A stretch of DNA of 54,859 bases from SZUA-217 sp034658975 (GTDB lineage Bacteria; Actinomycetota; Acidimicrobiia; Spongiisociales; ZC4RG35). The notes under the pieces were generated by a model, which was given only the letters and a program-made list of their open reading frames with translations, was not told where the DNA came from and did no database searches. This document shows positions 8,883-15,779 of the stretch, piece after piece. The stretch lies in NCBI GenBank assembly GCA_034658975.1, contig JAYEGJ010000148.1, positions 1 to 54,859 of the forward strand. The letters are read 5' to 3'. Made by a program: the position numbers and the translations under genes. How positions within the stretch are numbered: the stretch's first letter is position 1; every line of letters begins with the position of its first letter.

Positions 8883-8952
8883 GCCCGGGACAAGATACCC
8901 GGGTGTCGCATTCACGGGTGGGGATCGGGTTCTAACGTTGCCGGCATGAGCT

Positions 8953-9930
8953 ATGGAGAGGCGCCTCGACCACATCGAGAAGTGGATGGAACCGATGGGT
9001 GACTATCACGTCCACCTGCATCCGCATGGTGACCCGGTGCCGGGTTCGCCTGAGCCCGGGACGTTTCCACGTGACCACATCGAACGGTATGTCGAGGCGG
9101 CGGCGGCACGAGGCGTTGAAGAGATTTGTTTCACGGAGCACCTGTTCCGGATGCGGGACTCGGAGTTGGTTCTTGGTGACTTTTGGAGGGACGAGTCCGA
9201 CACGGTTGCAGCTCACACGATTGGCATGATCGAGACCGAGCGCAACATGAATCTCGATGAGTACGCGGCGGCGGTAATCGATGCAAAAGACTCCGGCCTT
9301 CCTGTCCTGCTCGGGCTGGAAGTGGACTACTTCCCCGAGACGATCGACGCCGCGCTCGATCTGTTGGCTCCCTACCCCTGGGATCTGATCGTTGGCGGAG
9401 TCCATTGGATCGGAGGATTCGCCTTTGACCACGAAGAAATGATCTCAGAGTTCAACCGACGTGGCGCTGACCAGGTCTTTGAGGCCTATTACGACCTCGA
9501 GACGCGGTTGGCAGCATCGGGAGCCGTAGATGTGCTTGCACACGCTGATCTGGTCAAGAAACACGGGCACCACTCAGCGCTGGACCCGAGCGAGGTGTAT
9601 GTGAATCTGGCCAGAGCGGCTGCGGCCTCGGGCACCCTGGTTGAAGTGTCGAGCGCCGGGCTCAATGAGGTTTGTAAGGAGATCTACCCGTCGCCCGCTC
9701 TCCTTTCTGCCTTCCACGACGAGGGAGTTGGCATGACCATGGCGAGTGATACCCACCTGCCGGCAGGATCTGGGTGGGGTCTCGACGTGGTGGCCGATCG
9801 GGCAAGCAAGGCGGGTTATACCCAGCGTGCAATCTTCAGCCAACGTCGACATCATCCGGTGAGCTTCGCCGGCCCGGACGACAGCGCGGAAGGTGTGAGG
9901 CCTGGGCCCACCCGAACGACGTCTCCTTGA
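8953..9930 (+). CDS. PHP-domain phosphatase, histidinol-phosphatase type
   Basis: The product carries the four PHP metal-binding motifs: DYHVHLHPHGD near the start, CFTEHLFRM, VGGVHWIGG, and AHADLVKKHG followed later by MASDTHLPAG. This matches HisJ-type histidinol-phosphate phosphatases, about 270-300 residues long. The start may be 8953 or the internal ATG at 8995, which fits family length better. It is divergent from the kinase/dehydrogenase operon with a short shared upstream region. No other histidine genes are present, so a general phosphatase role for the neighbouring pathway is equally possible. Confidence 0.8.
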   Translation: MERRLDHIEKWMEPMGDYHVHLHPHGDPVPGSPEPGTFPRDHIERYVEAAAARGVEEICFTEHLFRMRDSELVLGDFWRDESDTVAAHTIGMIETERNMNLDEYAAAVIDAKDSGLPVLLGLEVDYFPETIDAALDLLAPYPWDLIVGGVHWIGGFAFDHEEMISEFNRRGADQVFEAYYDLETRLAASGAVDVLAHADLVKKHGHHSALDPSEVYVNLARAAAASGTLVEVSSAGLNEVCKEIYPSPALLSAFHDEGVGMTMASDTHLPAGSGWGLDVVADRASKAGYTQRAIFSQRRHHPVSFAGPDDSAEGVRPGPTRTTSP

Positions 9931-10027
9931 TGGGATAGCGAAAGGCCGGATCGGACCCCACACTTTGGCGCGGTTGCACTCTGTCGGCTCCGGGGGAGTG
10001 CCTTCCGAGTCAATTGAAGGCTGGCTC

Positions 10028-11506
10028 CTAGGCCTTCTCGGAGCTCTCTTCCAGTTCCTCCACTGCTTCCTCGATGACCTCTTCCACCGCCTGATCTAGC
10101 TCGTAGCGTGCCCGCGCGCTCAACCCGTACCAAACAAGAAGTCCGACGCCAGCCAGTGTCAGGAGACCCGAGAACCAGGTCAGAGGGGTCACCCACGACA
10201 CAGCAAGTCCCAGGATCACCACAACGACAGCGAGGGCATCGAAGTGCCGGCCAACGAAGACGTCGACTTTGTTTGGTTCAGCATCGAAATCGACGGCGTG
10301 GCGTCCGGTGTCGAGCCACTTCTCTATCTGCTCGGGTCGACCGGCGAACCAGGCAAGCACGCCCACCAAGATGGTGATGAGAATGATCATCCACCCGACT
10401 GCTTGGACGCTGTCCTCCAACTGTCGCAGAATCGATCGAGCTGCCGCCAGACCGCGTTCACCGAGAATCTCGTCCTGGATGGTGTTTCCGGCTTCTCGGA
10501 CGCCGATGAGAGCCAGAACGACGCCAATCACCGTTGCGACGGAGATCTGAATCGCCGTTCGGGAGCGGCGTGGCGATATGACCAGCGTCCCGATGGTCAG
10601 AACCAGTGCCAAGCCGATCAAGAGCCAAAGGCCACGATCGAAGGTACGGCCATAGCCCTGGATCGTGTCGAGATCATCGGTGCCCATAACCACCAGTTGG
10701 CCGAGGTCGTCGGGGATGTGGGGACCGAGAGCTTCCCTCAGCCGGGCGATAGCGACCGAAGCGACCGGGTTGTCCGAAAGGTCCGGAAGGGTGATGTCCT
10801 CACCATCGAGAAACCCGTTTTCGATGACGAACTCGAGAGTGCTCGCCACCAGGGGCAGGGTGTTCCAGACAACGTCCTCGCCGTCGACATAGAGGTTGTC
10901 GAACGACTCGGTGCCGTCATAGGCCAGGGCGACCGCAGTCTCGTGGGCGAACCTCACAGAGGGCACGACCACTGCCTGATACTCATCAGAGCTCACCAAG
11001 CCGGTTATGGCCTCCGTGATGCGATCGTTGGCGGCGGCACTGATCGGTCCAGCGAGGTCACCGAATCTGGGCGTGTCCAGGTTCTTGATCAGTTCGATGA
11101 TCCGGGGATCAGGGTCGAGGGTCGAGACCAACTGCTCTCCGATGTACTGATCGATGGCCGACAGGCGGTCCTCGAATCGCGACTCGAGGTCGAGCGCTTC
11201 GATCGTCTCCTCCGAAAGGCGACTTCCCAACGCGTCGGTGAACTCGTCGCTCGTGATCGCAGGCTCCACGATTTCCATGAAGGCGTCCGTATCCAAGGCG
11301 ACATAGTGGACCCACCAAGAGACTCCCGACGCCGTGATGCTGATCGCGACGAGAAGAACGAGGATGACCGCTACTGCGCCTCGGATACGTACTGTGGCGG
11401 CGCTACTGCGTTCGGCGAGGTCGGACTTCAGTTCCTCGACTTCCTCGGCAAGCTCCTCCTCGGACATTCCAATTTCGGTCTCGTCGGTTTGGGACTCTTC
11501 CGGCAC
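10028..11506 (-). CDS. Large hypothetical membrane protein
   Basis: From the GTG at 11506, preceded by a good ribosome site (GGAAG), the product has about 492 residues. An acidic N-terminal helix is followed by one membrane span (VILVLLVAISITASGVSWWV). A roughly 250-residue extracytoplasmic region then begins with an EIVEPAITSDEFTDALGSRL motif. Four to five further spans lie in the C-terminal third, and the tail ends in a glutamate-rich helix. This architecture recurs in actinobacterial membrane proteins of unknown function. It is a single-gene unit convergent with the PHP gene. Confidence 0.7.
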   Translation of the reverse strand: MPEESQTDETEIGMSEEELAEEVEELKSDLAERSSAATVRIRGAVAVILVLLVAISITASGVSWWVHYVALDTDAFMEIVEPAITSDEFTDALGSRLSEETIEALDLESRFEDRLSAIDQYIGEQLVSTLDPDPRIIELIKNLDTPRFGDLAGPISAAANDRITEAITGLVSSDEYQAVVVPSVRFAHETAVALAYDGTESFDNLYVDGEDVVWNTLPLVASTLEFVIENGFLDGEDITLPDLSDNPVASVAIARLREALGPHIPDDLGQLVVMGTDDLDTIQGYGRTFDRGLWLLIGLALVLTIGTLVISPRRSRTAIQISVATVIGVVLALIGVREAGNTIQDEILGERGLAAARSILRQLEDSVQAVGWMIILITILVGVLAWFAGRPEQIEKWLDTGRHAVDFDAEPNKVDVFVGRHFDALAVVVVILGLAVSWVTPLTWFSGLLTLAGVGLLVWYGLSARARYELDQAVEEVIEEAVEELEESSEKA

Positions 11507-11775
11507 ACTTACTTCCAGGAATCGTTGGGGCAGGCTAACGCTTCCTCGAGCTGGTGGATACGAGACAGGTCGAAGCAAGAAACCTCATCCCGCGGTTGCC
11601 GTGTCTTCAGCCTGAGGGCTTTTCAGTTGGTCCGAGGACACACCTATCAGGCAACAAATGTCAGCCCGATCAGGCTTCGTTGCCTCGCTCGCAGTTCCCA
11701 GTTACTCGAGCCATGAGCTCCTGATCGTCACGAGTCTTCACTTGCTGAGAAACTGCTCGGCTCTGGCGCGTATTC

Positions 11776-11802
11776 GCCTAGTTCCAAATTAGGTGCGATT
11801 TC
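11776..11802. repeat. Degenerate boundary motif copy H
   Basis: GCCTAGTTC followed by GCGATTTC thirteen bases on resembles the two conserved blocks seen in copies D and E (CCTGRTTCTTC then GCGATTT). It lies 30 bases downstream of the minus-strand DUF2442 stop, the same relative place as the other copies. The rest of 11507-11831 shows no gene. Confidence 0.3.
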
Positions 11803-11831
11803 CGCATGGTAAGCGTCGCGGCTGGAGCTGA

Positions 11832-12095
11832 TCAGGAGCTGGATCGTGCGGGATTGGCCGGCTCGTGGTCACCGTGAAGAACATCAGGATCTAGGTCAGC
11901 GCCGTTGGGCCAGGTGATGGTGCCGATCTCTGGATCAACTCGAACCTGAGCGAAAACTCTGTCGTCTCTGGCGATCTCTTCAAATACAGGACCCCACAAG
12001 AACGGTGCCAGGTCGACCACGCGATCGGATCCGTCAGAGAACTCGAGCTGCACCACTCGGTCCTTAACGATTTCCACTGCGGTGATGTCAACCAT
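11832..12095 (-). CDS. DUF2442 domain protein
   Basis: The 87-residue product matches the DUF2442 pattern: VEIVKDRVVQLEFSDGSDRV at the N-terminus, DLAPFLWGPVFEEI in the middle, and VDPEIGTITWPNGADLDPDV at the end. It follows a DUF4160 gene with an eight-base gap. The DUF4160-DUF2442 pair is very common in bacterial mobile and TA-rich regions. Its function is not established. Its position in a run of TA modules, followed by a degenerate motif copy, makes a TA-like role plausible. Confidence 0.85.
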   Translation of the reverse strand: MVDITAVEIVKDRVVQLEFSDGSDRVVDLAPFLWGPVFEEIARDDRVFAQVRVDPEIGTITWPNGADLDPDVLHGDHEPANPARSSS

Positions 12096-12103
12096 CGTTG
12101 CTC

Positions 12104-12361
12104 CTATGGCAATGGGTCAATCTTACCCGGCGGTTCGTGATTCACGGCTCGATCCCAGGAACCGACAAGTTCTTCCGAGTGGATAGAGGCCCACTCTCGC
12201 ACCAACCGGGCAGCCCTCCGAGGGAGCTTGCCCTGAAGGATCGTTCCATCGAGACCAACTCGTGCACTGTGCCCTCCGTAACGGGCGTGGAAGTGCGGCG
12301 GGTTGTGATCGCCGAAGAACATCAGGATGGTGATGCCATAGAACGAGCTGATTCGTGGCAT
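12104..12361 (-). CDS. DUF4160 domain protein
   Basis: The 85-residue product from the ATG at 12361 begins MPRISSFYGITILMFFGDHN and continues PPHFHARYGGHSARVGLDG, the diagnostic DUF4160 block. A helical C-terminal part (RRAARLVREWASIHSEEL) follows. It is the upstream partner of the DUF2442 gene and lies directly after motif copy C. The longer open frame upstream of 12361 has no family character and runs through the motif, so it is not used. Function is unknown; a pair acting as toxin and antitoxin has been suggested for such genes but cannot be read from this sequence. Confidence 0.85.
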   Translation of the reverse strand: MPRISSFYGITILMFFGDHNPPHFHARYGGHSARVGLDGTILQGKLPRRAARLVREWASIHSEELVGSWDRAVNHEPPGKIDPLP

Positions 12362-12440
12362 GTTCGACCGTACTGACTCGGTGCGACAGGATTGACGCGG
12401 TCTTGCGAAGGCCTTCCCCCGAGACGGCATCCGTAGGACC

Positions 12441-12469
12441 CAACACCACCTGATTCTTCTGTCGGAATC
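12441..12469. repeat. Boundary motif copy C with small hairpin, downstream of abiEii
   Basis: CAACACCACCTGATTCTTC (12441-12459, + strand) lies 12 bases beyond the abiEii stop. GATTC (12452-12456) pairs with GAATC (12465-12469). On the minus strand the motif is followed by GTTGGGT, which fits an integron core site, but other copies do not share this. Confidence 0.6.
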
Positions 12470-12480
12470 GCGGTTTGCGG

Positions 12481-13380
12481 TCAGCCCGCTGTCCACCCCT
12501 CCCCGGGCAGCCAGACCGACTCCCGGACCTGGTCGACCAGTGCGGGGTCGGCGAGGACAAACACCTGCTCGAGGGTTTGTCTGAAGTCAGCAGAGATCTG
12601 CTCACTCAACCCCTGACGGGCAAGCCACCGTTCCCACCGACTTTGCGCGATCTCGTGATAGCCGGCTAATACGTCACGGAGCGCCAGGAGTTCTACCTCT
12701 CGGTAGGTGGCCACCGCTGCCAGCGCGTCCTGGAGTTCACTCCCATTGATTTGGTTCGACCCGGAAAGACTCACAATGTCGGCGAAGTCCCTCCAGCGCG
12801 TGGAGGCGACACCCCGGGAGACGGCCGTGACGATCTTCTCGGCTAGAACCATTGGAAGCGGGTATCCGATTAGCCGGATTGTTGGAAGGTCGGCGAGAAC
12901 CGACGGTATCTCGATCTCAATCGGCGCGGGCCACACCGGATCGCCCACGTTTACGTCGACCTTCAGTCTGAGTTCGGCGGTGTACAGGCCTGCGCCCATT
13001 GACACTCGCATCCCGGAGTCGTCATCGCCCTCTCGAACAACCTCGGTGGACATCGTTGATGTGTCGAACGCCACGCCGTCTGGGTGGAGAATCATCGCCA
13101 CGTCGGAGACCAGTGATCCGACCACCTCGGCCTCGCTCGCCACACCGATCGCCTGCAAGTCGATGTCTCGCGTGACACGTCGCTGGGTGAATGCGGCCAG
13201 GAGCATCCCACCCTTCAGGATCAGTTTCGATGCGTGTTCAGATTTGCCCAGTCTTGCCAAGAAGGCCTCGAGCACATAGATCGCCATCATCTCGTCTGTC
13301 GGGCGCCCCGATTGCCTCGCAGCGCGCTGCAGCATCAAGTAACGCTGCTTCGCCAGGTTCGGGTTGTTCTTGGTCGTCAA
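12481..13380 (-). CDS. abiEii: AbiEii-type nucleotidyltransferase toxin of a type IV TA system
   Basis: The start is set by the TTG at 13380, which overlaps the abiEi stop as TTGA, giving about 299 residues. The nucleotidyltransferase motif is present as LILKGGMLLAAFTQRRVTRD followed by IDLQ, with the glycine pair and the DxD-like metal site. YPLPMVLAEKIVTAVSRGVA then RWRDFADIVSL form the later conserved block that characterises AbiEii/AbiGii toxins. Such enzymes add nucleotides to tRNA or act as phage-abortive toxins. The gene is followed by motif copy C. Family assignment is firm; target is unknown. Confidence 0.88.
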   Translation of the reverse strand: MTTKNNPNLAKQRYLMLQRAARQSGRPTDEMMAIYVLEAFLARLGKSEHASKLILKGGMLLAAFTQRRVTRDIDLQAIGVASEAEVVGSLVSDVAMILHPDGVAFDTSTMSTEVVREGDDDSGMRVSMGAGLYTAELRLKVDVNVGDPVWPAPIEIEIPSVLADLPTIRLIGYPLPMVLAEKIVTAVSRGVASTRWRDFADIVSLSGSNQINGSELQDALAAVATYREVELLALRDVLAGYHEIAQSRWERWLARQGLSEQISADFRQTLEQVFVLADPALVDQVRESVWLPGEGWTAG

Positions 13381-13976
13381 AGCAGGAGCTCGAGATCTCT
13401 TCGAATAGCTGAACGAGCCTTCGGGAATGACTCGGCAAATAGCAAGAGCTTCGATGGCTGCGAGCCTTTGCGTTTCACCCACGTGCGAAGCGCCTCTCTA
13501 CCAAGGTCTTCACCCTCGAGGTGACGCATCCGGTAGGCATCGCAGATGGAACGCTCGGATGAATACACGCCCAGCCTGAGGCTCTTGTCGAGCTCCACCT
13601 CCGTCCGGCCGAGGTCGAAGGTGTCGGGGGAGAATGAATGCCAACGAACCGGAGCCATGACGCGCGGGGGACGCGTTCCGCGGGGGAGAGCCACGTCGAT
13701 GCGCGAGGGGATCAGATCGATCAGATCATGTCTAGCCAAAGCTGATGCGAGGCATAGGGTGGCGAGATTCGAGACCGCGGCTATCTCGAGCATGTCGACG
13801 TCTGCGGGCGGGGCATCCGCCATGCGATATATCCCAGCCCCGATCCGTTCCACGATCCCATCTCTCACGAGTCGCTTGAGACGCCGGTCGGAAAGCCCGG
13901 CTTCCCTAGCCTGTGACCAGCGAAACACCTCCGGCAATTCGGGAGGTAGTTCGTCTTTGCGTTGTGCCGGCGCCAT
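13377..13976 (-). CDS. abiEi: AbiEi-type antitoxin/repressor
   Basis: The ATG at 13976 gives about 199 residues. The N-terminus is a winged helix-turn-helix (FRWSQAREAGLSDRRLKRLV, then GAGIYRM), followed by the AbiEi antitoxin domain with ALARHDLIDLIPSRIDVALP and a C-terminal helical tail. It overlaps the toxin gene by four bases. In characterised AbiE systems the antitoxin represses its own promoter by binding inverted repeats. A strong inverted repeat over the -35 box upstream (14026-14049) fits this. Confidence 0.86.
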   Translation of the reverse strand: MAPAQRKDELPPELPEVFRWSQAREAGLSDRRLKRLVRDGIVERIGAGIYRMADAPPADVDMLEIAAVSNLATLCLASALARHDLIDLIPSRIDVALPRGTRPPRVMAPVRWHSFSPDTFDLGRTEVELDKSLRLGVYSSERSICDAYRMRHLEGEDLGREALRTWVKRKGSQPSKLLLFAESFPKARSAIRRDLELLL

Positions 13977-14012
13977 AAGCTCGTCCTCGACTGCGGAAGC
14001 TAAACGCAGGTA

Positions 14013-14049
14013 ATCGTACACAGAGGGGTACTGTCTGTAAACAATACCC
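14013..14049 (-). promoter_or_regulatory. abiE promoter with overlapping inverted-repeat operator
   Basis: On the minus strand TTTACA (14041-14036) and TACGAT (14018-14013) are spaced by 17 bases. The arms GGGTACTGT (14026-14034) and ACAATACCC (14041-14049) match at eight of nine positions around a six-base spacer, so the operator covers the -35 box and the upstream half of the spacer. The ATG lies 36 bases after the -10 box. Confidence 0.65.
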
Positions 14050-14185
14050 TGCGGTTGGTCTCTGTTTGGCACCGCCACGACGACACCGCAAATCACGACT
14101 GTCGTCGCAGGCAATGACTACCGGGTGACTGTGAACAGCTTCCTTGCCGACGTCGGAGACGGCTTCTCCGTCCTGACCCTGGGAA

Positions 14186-14202
14186 CGAACCGTCTCGGTT
14201 CG
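14186..14202 (-). terminator. Hairpin just downstream of mazF (second module)
   Basis: CGAACC (14186-14191) pairs with GGTTCG (14197-14202) around a five-base loop, three bases past the mazF stop. It has no T-run. It takes the place where a boundary motif would be expected. Confidence 0.4.
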
Positions 14203-14205
14203 GAG

Positions 14206-14514
14206 TCAGCAGCCCGTCGCGTCGCGCAGGACGCGACATGACTCGGCGACTCGTTCGGGGGAGAGTTGCGTGACAGACCGGCGGAACGACTCTCTCGAGA
14301 GTGCGTGGATGTTGTCGAAGTTGACGACGCACTCCGTCGGGACACCGTCCGCTTCGGGGGTCAGCTCCAACTCGGACACCAGCCCACGGCGGGTCCTGGT
14401 CAACGCCGCCACTACCACCACACCAACTCGGTCAGCGACGGGATCACGTGTCAACACGAGCACAGGTCGGTCCCCACCAGGAGTTTTAGCGAACCAAACC
14501 TCACCCCGCTTCAT
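14206..14514 (-). CDS. mazF: MazF-family endoribonuclease toxin (second mazEF module)
   Basis: From the ATG at 14514 the product has 102 residues with a clear MazF/PemK pattern: MKRGEVWFAKTPGGDRPVLV, then VVVVAALTRTRRG, and CVVNFDNIHALSRESFRRSV as the central strand-helix. It starts inside the antitoxin gene (overlap of 14 bases). It differs clearly from the first MazF (869-1186), so the two modules are independent acquisitions rather than a recent duplication. Confidence 0.88.
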   Translation of the reverse strand: MKRGEVWFAKTPGGDRPVLVLTRDPVADRVGVVVVAALTRTRRGLVSELELTPEADGVPTECVVNFDNIHALSRESFRRSVTQLSPERVAESCRVLRDATGC

Positions 14515-14752
14515 CAGCCCAGTCCGTCCAGTCTTCGGCGGGCCCCCAGTCGGAGACTTCAGCCAGGCTCTTCTCATCTGCGGTCACGGGTCTTCTGAGC
14601 CACGCCTCGATGTCTTCTTCGGCGCGTAGACGAACGAGATACCGGTGGAGGGCGTCGCGGAGCAATTCCGATCGGTCCACTCCCAGACGATCGGCCCACC
14701 GACGAGCCTCTTCGGCTTCAGCCTCGTCGACACGGAAGCTGAACATTGTCAT
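14501..14752 (-). CDS. mazE: Ribbon-helix-helix antitoxin of the second mazEF module
   Basis: The product (about 83 residues from the ATG at 14752) starts MTMFSFRVDEAEAEEARRWA, a ribbon-helix-helix DNA-binding domain continuing LGVDRSELLRDALHRYLVRL. A tail with tryptophans and acids (WGPAEDWTDWADEAG) is suited to binding the toxin. The 14752 start is preferred because the -10 box ends six bases before it. A further ATG at 14746 is also possible. Confidence 0.82.
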   Translation of the reverse strand: MTMFSFRVDEAEAEEARRWADRLGVDRSELLRDALHRYLVRLRAEEDIEAWLRRPVTADEKSLAEVSDWGPAEDWTDWADEAG

Positions 14753-14788
14753 ACAGCCAGAGTACATCGTATGACGCGTTGGATTCAA
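14749..14788 (-). promoter_or_regulatory. Promoter and possible operator of the second mazEF module
   Basis: On the minus strand TTGAAT (14788-14783) and TACTCT (14764-14759) are 18 bases apart, and six bases separate the -10 box from the ATG. The arms TCATAC (14749-14754) and GTATGA (14769-14774) form an inverted repeat with a 14-base spacer spanning the -10 box and start codon. Confidence 0.5.
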
Positions 14789-14813
14789 GACCTTTGCGGG
14801 TTCGAGCCCAGGC

Positions 14814-14841
14814 CAGCACCACCTGATTCTTCGCGCGATTT
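14814..14841. repeat. Boundary motif copy D, downstream of vapC
   Basis: CAGCACCACCTGATTCTTC (14814-14832) followed by GCGATTT is 12 bases beyond the vapC stop. The same arrangement, motif plus GCGATTT plus vapC 3' end, recurs at 20911-21010. Confidence 0.6.
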
Positions 14842-14853
14842 CAGCCCCGGTTG

Positions 14854-15201
14854 TTACCGGATGTCTCGAATCCTGAGTCCTGAGACTCTCTTGAAGTCAG
14901 TCCGGTCACGAGTGACGAGGCTGAGTTTGTGCTCGATCGCGGTGGCGGCGATAAGGGCATCCGGCAGGCGGATATCCGTTTCCCGGCGAACACGTCCGGC
15001 CCGCTCTGCAAGACCGCGCCCAATCGGAATCTCGTGGAATGGAGCCAGGAGGGTGTTGACCAACTCCGTGGCGGTGTTACCTGCCAACAGTTCGGCTCTG
15101 GTGACCACCGAATAGTGAACACGGTGGGTTTTTGGGTCGAATTCGGTAGCGCCTCTCAGGTGGTCGATGAAGACGTCGGTGTCCACCAGGAAGTCAGCCA
15201 C
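14854..15201 (-). CDS. vapC: VapC-type PIN-domain ribonuclease toxin
   Basis: From the GTG at 15201 the product has 115 residues. All PIN acidic residues are visible: DFLVDTDVFIDHLRG at the N-terminus, VVTRAELLAG, RLPDALIAATAI and LVTRDRTDFKRVSGL. Such toxins cleave tRNA or rRNA loops using a metal ion. The start overlaps the antitoxin gene by eight bases, which supports this start over the much longer upstream frame. A truncated relative of its 3' end lies at 20951-21010. Confidence 0.9.
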   Translation of the reverse strand: MADFLVDTDVFIDHLRGATEFDPKTHRVHYSVVTRAELLAGNTATELVNTLLAPFHEIPIGRGLAERAGRVRRETDIRLPDALIAATAIEHKLSLVTRDRTDFKRVSGLRIRDIR

Positions 15202-15409
15202 GATCCCACTCGTCTCTGGACGGAACCGCGGCATCCGGAGCCGCGCCGAATGTGGCGGCAAGCGCCGCGCGCGGGTCGGGTTGCTCGTCGAGGTAACCAT
15301 CAACGGCACGGCGGATGATTTCGGCCATCGTTACGCCTTCGGACTCGGCAATCTCGTCGATGCGCTGTCTTTGTTGGTCGGTCAGATAGACCTGTGTGCG
15401 CATGGACAT
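15194..15409 (-). CDS. vapB: VapB-type ribbon-helix-helix antitoxin
   Basis: The product (71 residues from the ATG at 15409) reads MRTQVYLTDQQRQRIDEIAE after two residues, then GVTMAEIIRRAVDGYLDE, a ribbon-helix-helix domain typical of VapB. A short tail (AVPSRDEWDRG) completes it. The ATG at 15409 lies seven bases after a -10 box; an alternative ATG at 15421 would overlap that box. It overlaps vapC, so the two are co-translated. Confidence 0.85.
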   Translation of the reverse strand: MSMRTQVYLTDQQRQRIDEIAESEGVTMAEIIRRAVDGYLDEQPDPRAALAATFGAAPDAAVPSRDEWDRG

Positions 15410-15416
15410 ACAGCGC

Positions 15417-15445
15417 AGCATACATCACACACGGGATGTTGTGAA
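15417..15445 (-). promoter_or_regulatory. vapBC promoter, leaderless layout
   Basis: TTCACA (15445-15440) and TATGCT (15422-15417) are 17 bases apart on the minus strand, and the vapB ATG begins seven bases after the -10 box. The -35 box is identical to that of the first mazEF module. Confidence 0.55.
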
Positions 15446-15634
15446 GCTATTGGCGGGGCTGTGATGTCAGCCGTCTTTGGGGGTCGCTGTTGACTCGGAT
15501 CGGAGCTCGCCACGTCGAACGCGGCAGATGACCTCTCTACTCCCCCCTTGTCTGCCGATGGAAAGGCAATGTCGAGGCGGTACGCTTCGTGACCAACTTG
15601 CAGGCTGCACGCCCATGCAAAAAGGGGGTAGAGA

Positions 15635-15739
15635 ATGGGCGACCAACAGACGTTCAATGAGGTTCTGGCCGATTTCTACGACGTCCCGAGCGACGCCAGC
15701 ACGCCAGAGTTGTTCGCTCGGGTAAACAAGTTCCTCTGA
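15635..15739 (+). CDS. 34-residue small protein ahead of the helicase
   Basis: An ATG with a very strong ribosome site (GGGGG ending ten bases before it) opens a 34-codon frame encoding MGDQQTFNEVLADFYDVPSD and a short tail ending VNKFL. Its stop overlaps the ATG of a second tiny frame (15739-15792, 17 codons), which in turn overlaps the helicase start at 15780. The chain of overlaps suggests translational coupling into the helicase gene. The acidic peptide matches no family I know. Between 15446 and 15634 I see nothing else. Confidence 0.5.
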   Translation: MGDQQTFNEVLADFYDVPSDASTPELFARVNKFL

Positions 15740-15779
15740 TGACCCGGCTGCTGGAACGCCTCGAGCCTGGATTGGCCTC

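Noticed and set aside
11876..12333. Two CCTGATGTTCTTC-like matches inside the DUF2442 and DUF4160 genes as extra motif copies
   Set aside because: They encode conserved residues of the two families (D-P-D-V-L-H and I-L-M-F-F-G-D-H) and differ from the motif core by an inserted base pair of letters.
14791..14832. tRNA 3' end (GGGTTCGAGCCC looks like a T arm, followed by CACCA)
   Set aside because: Only three stem pairs form, no acceptor, D or anticodon arm fits, so it is not a tRNA.
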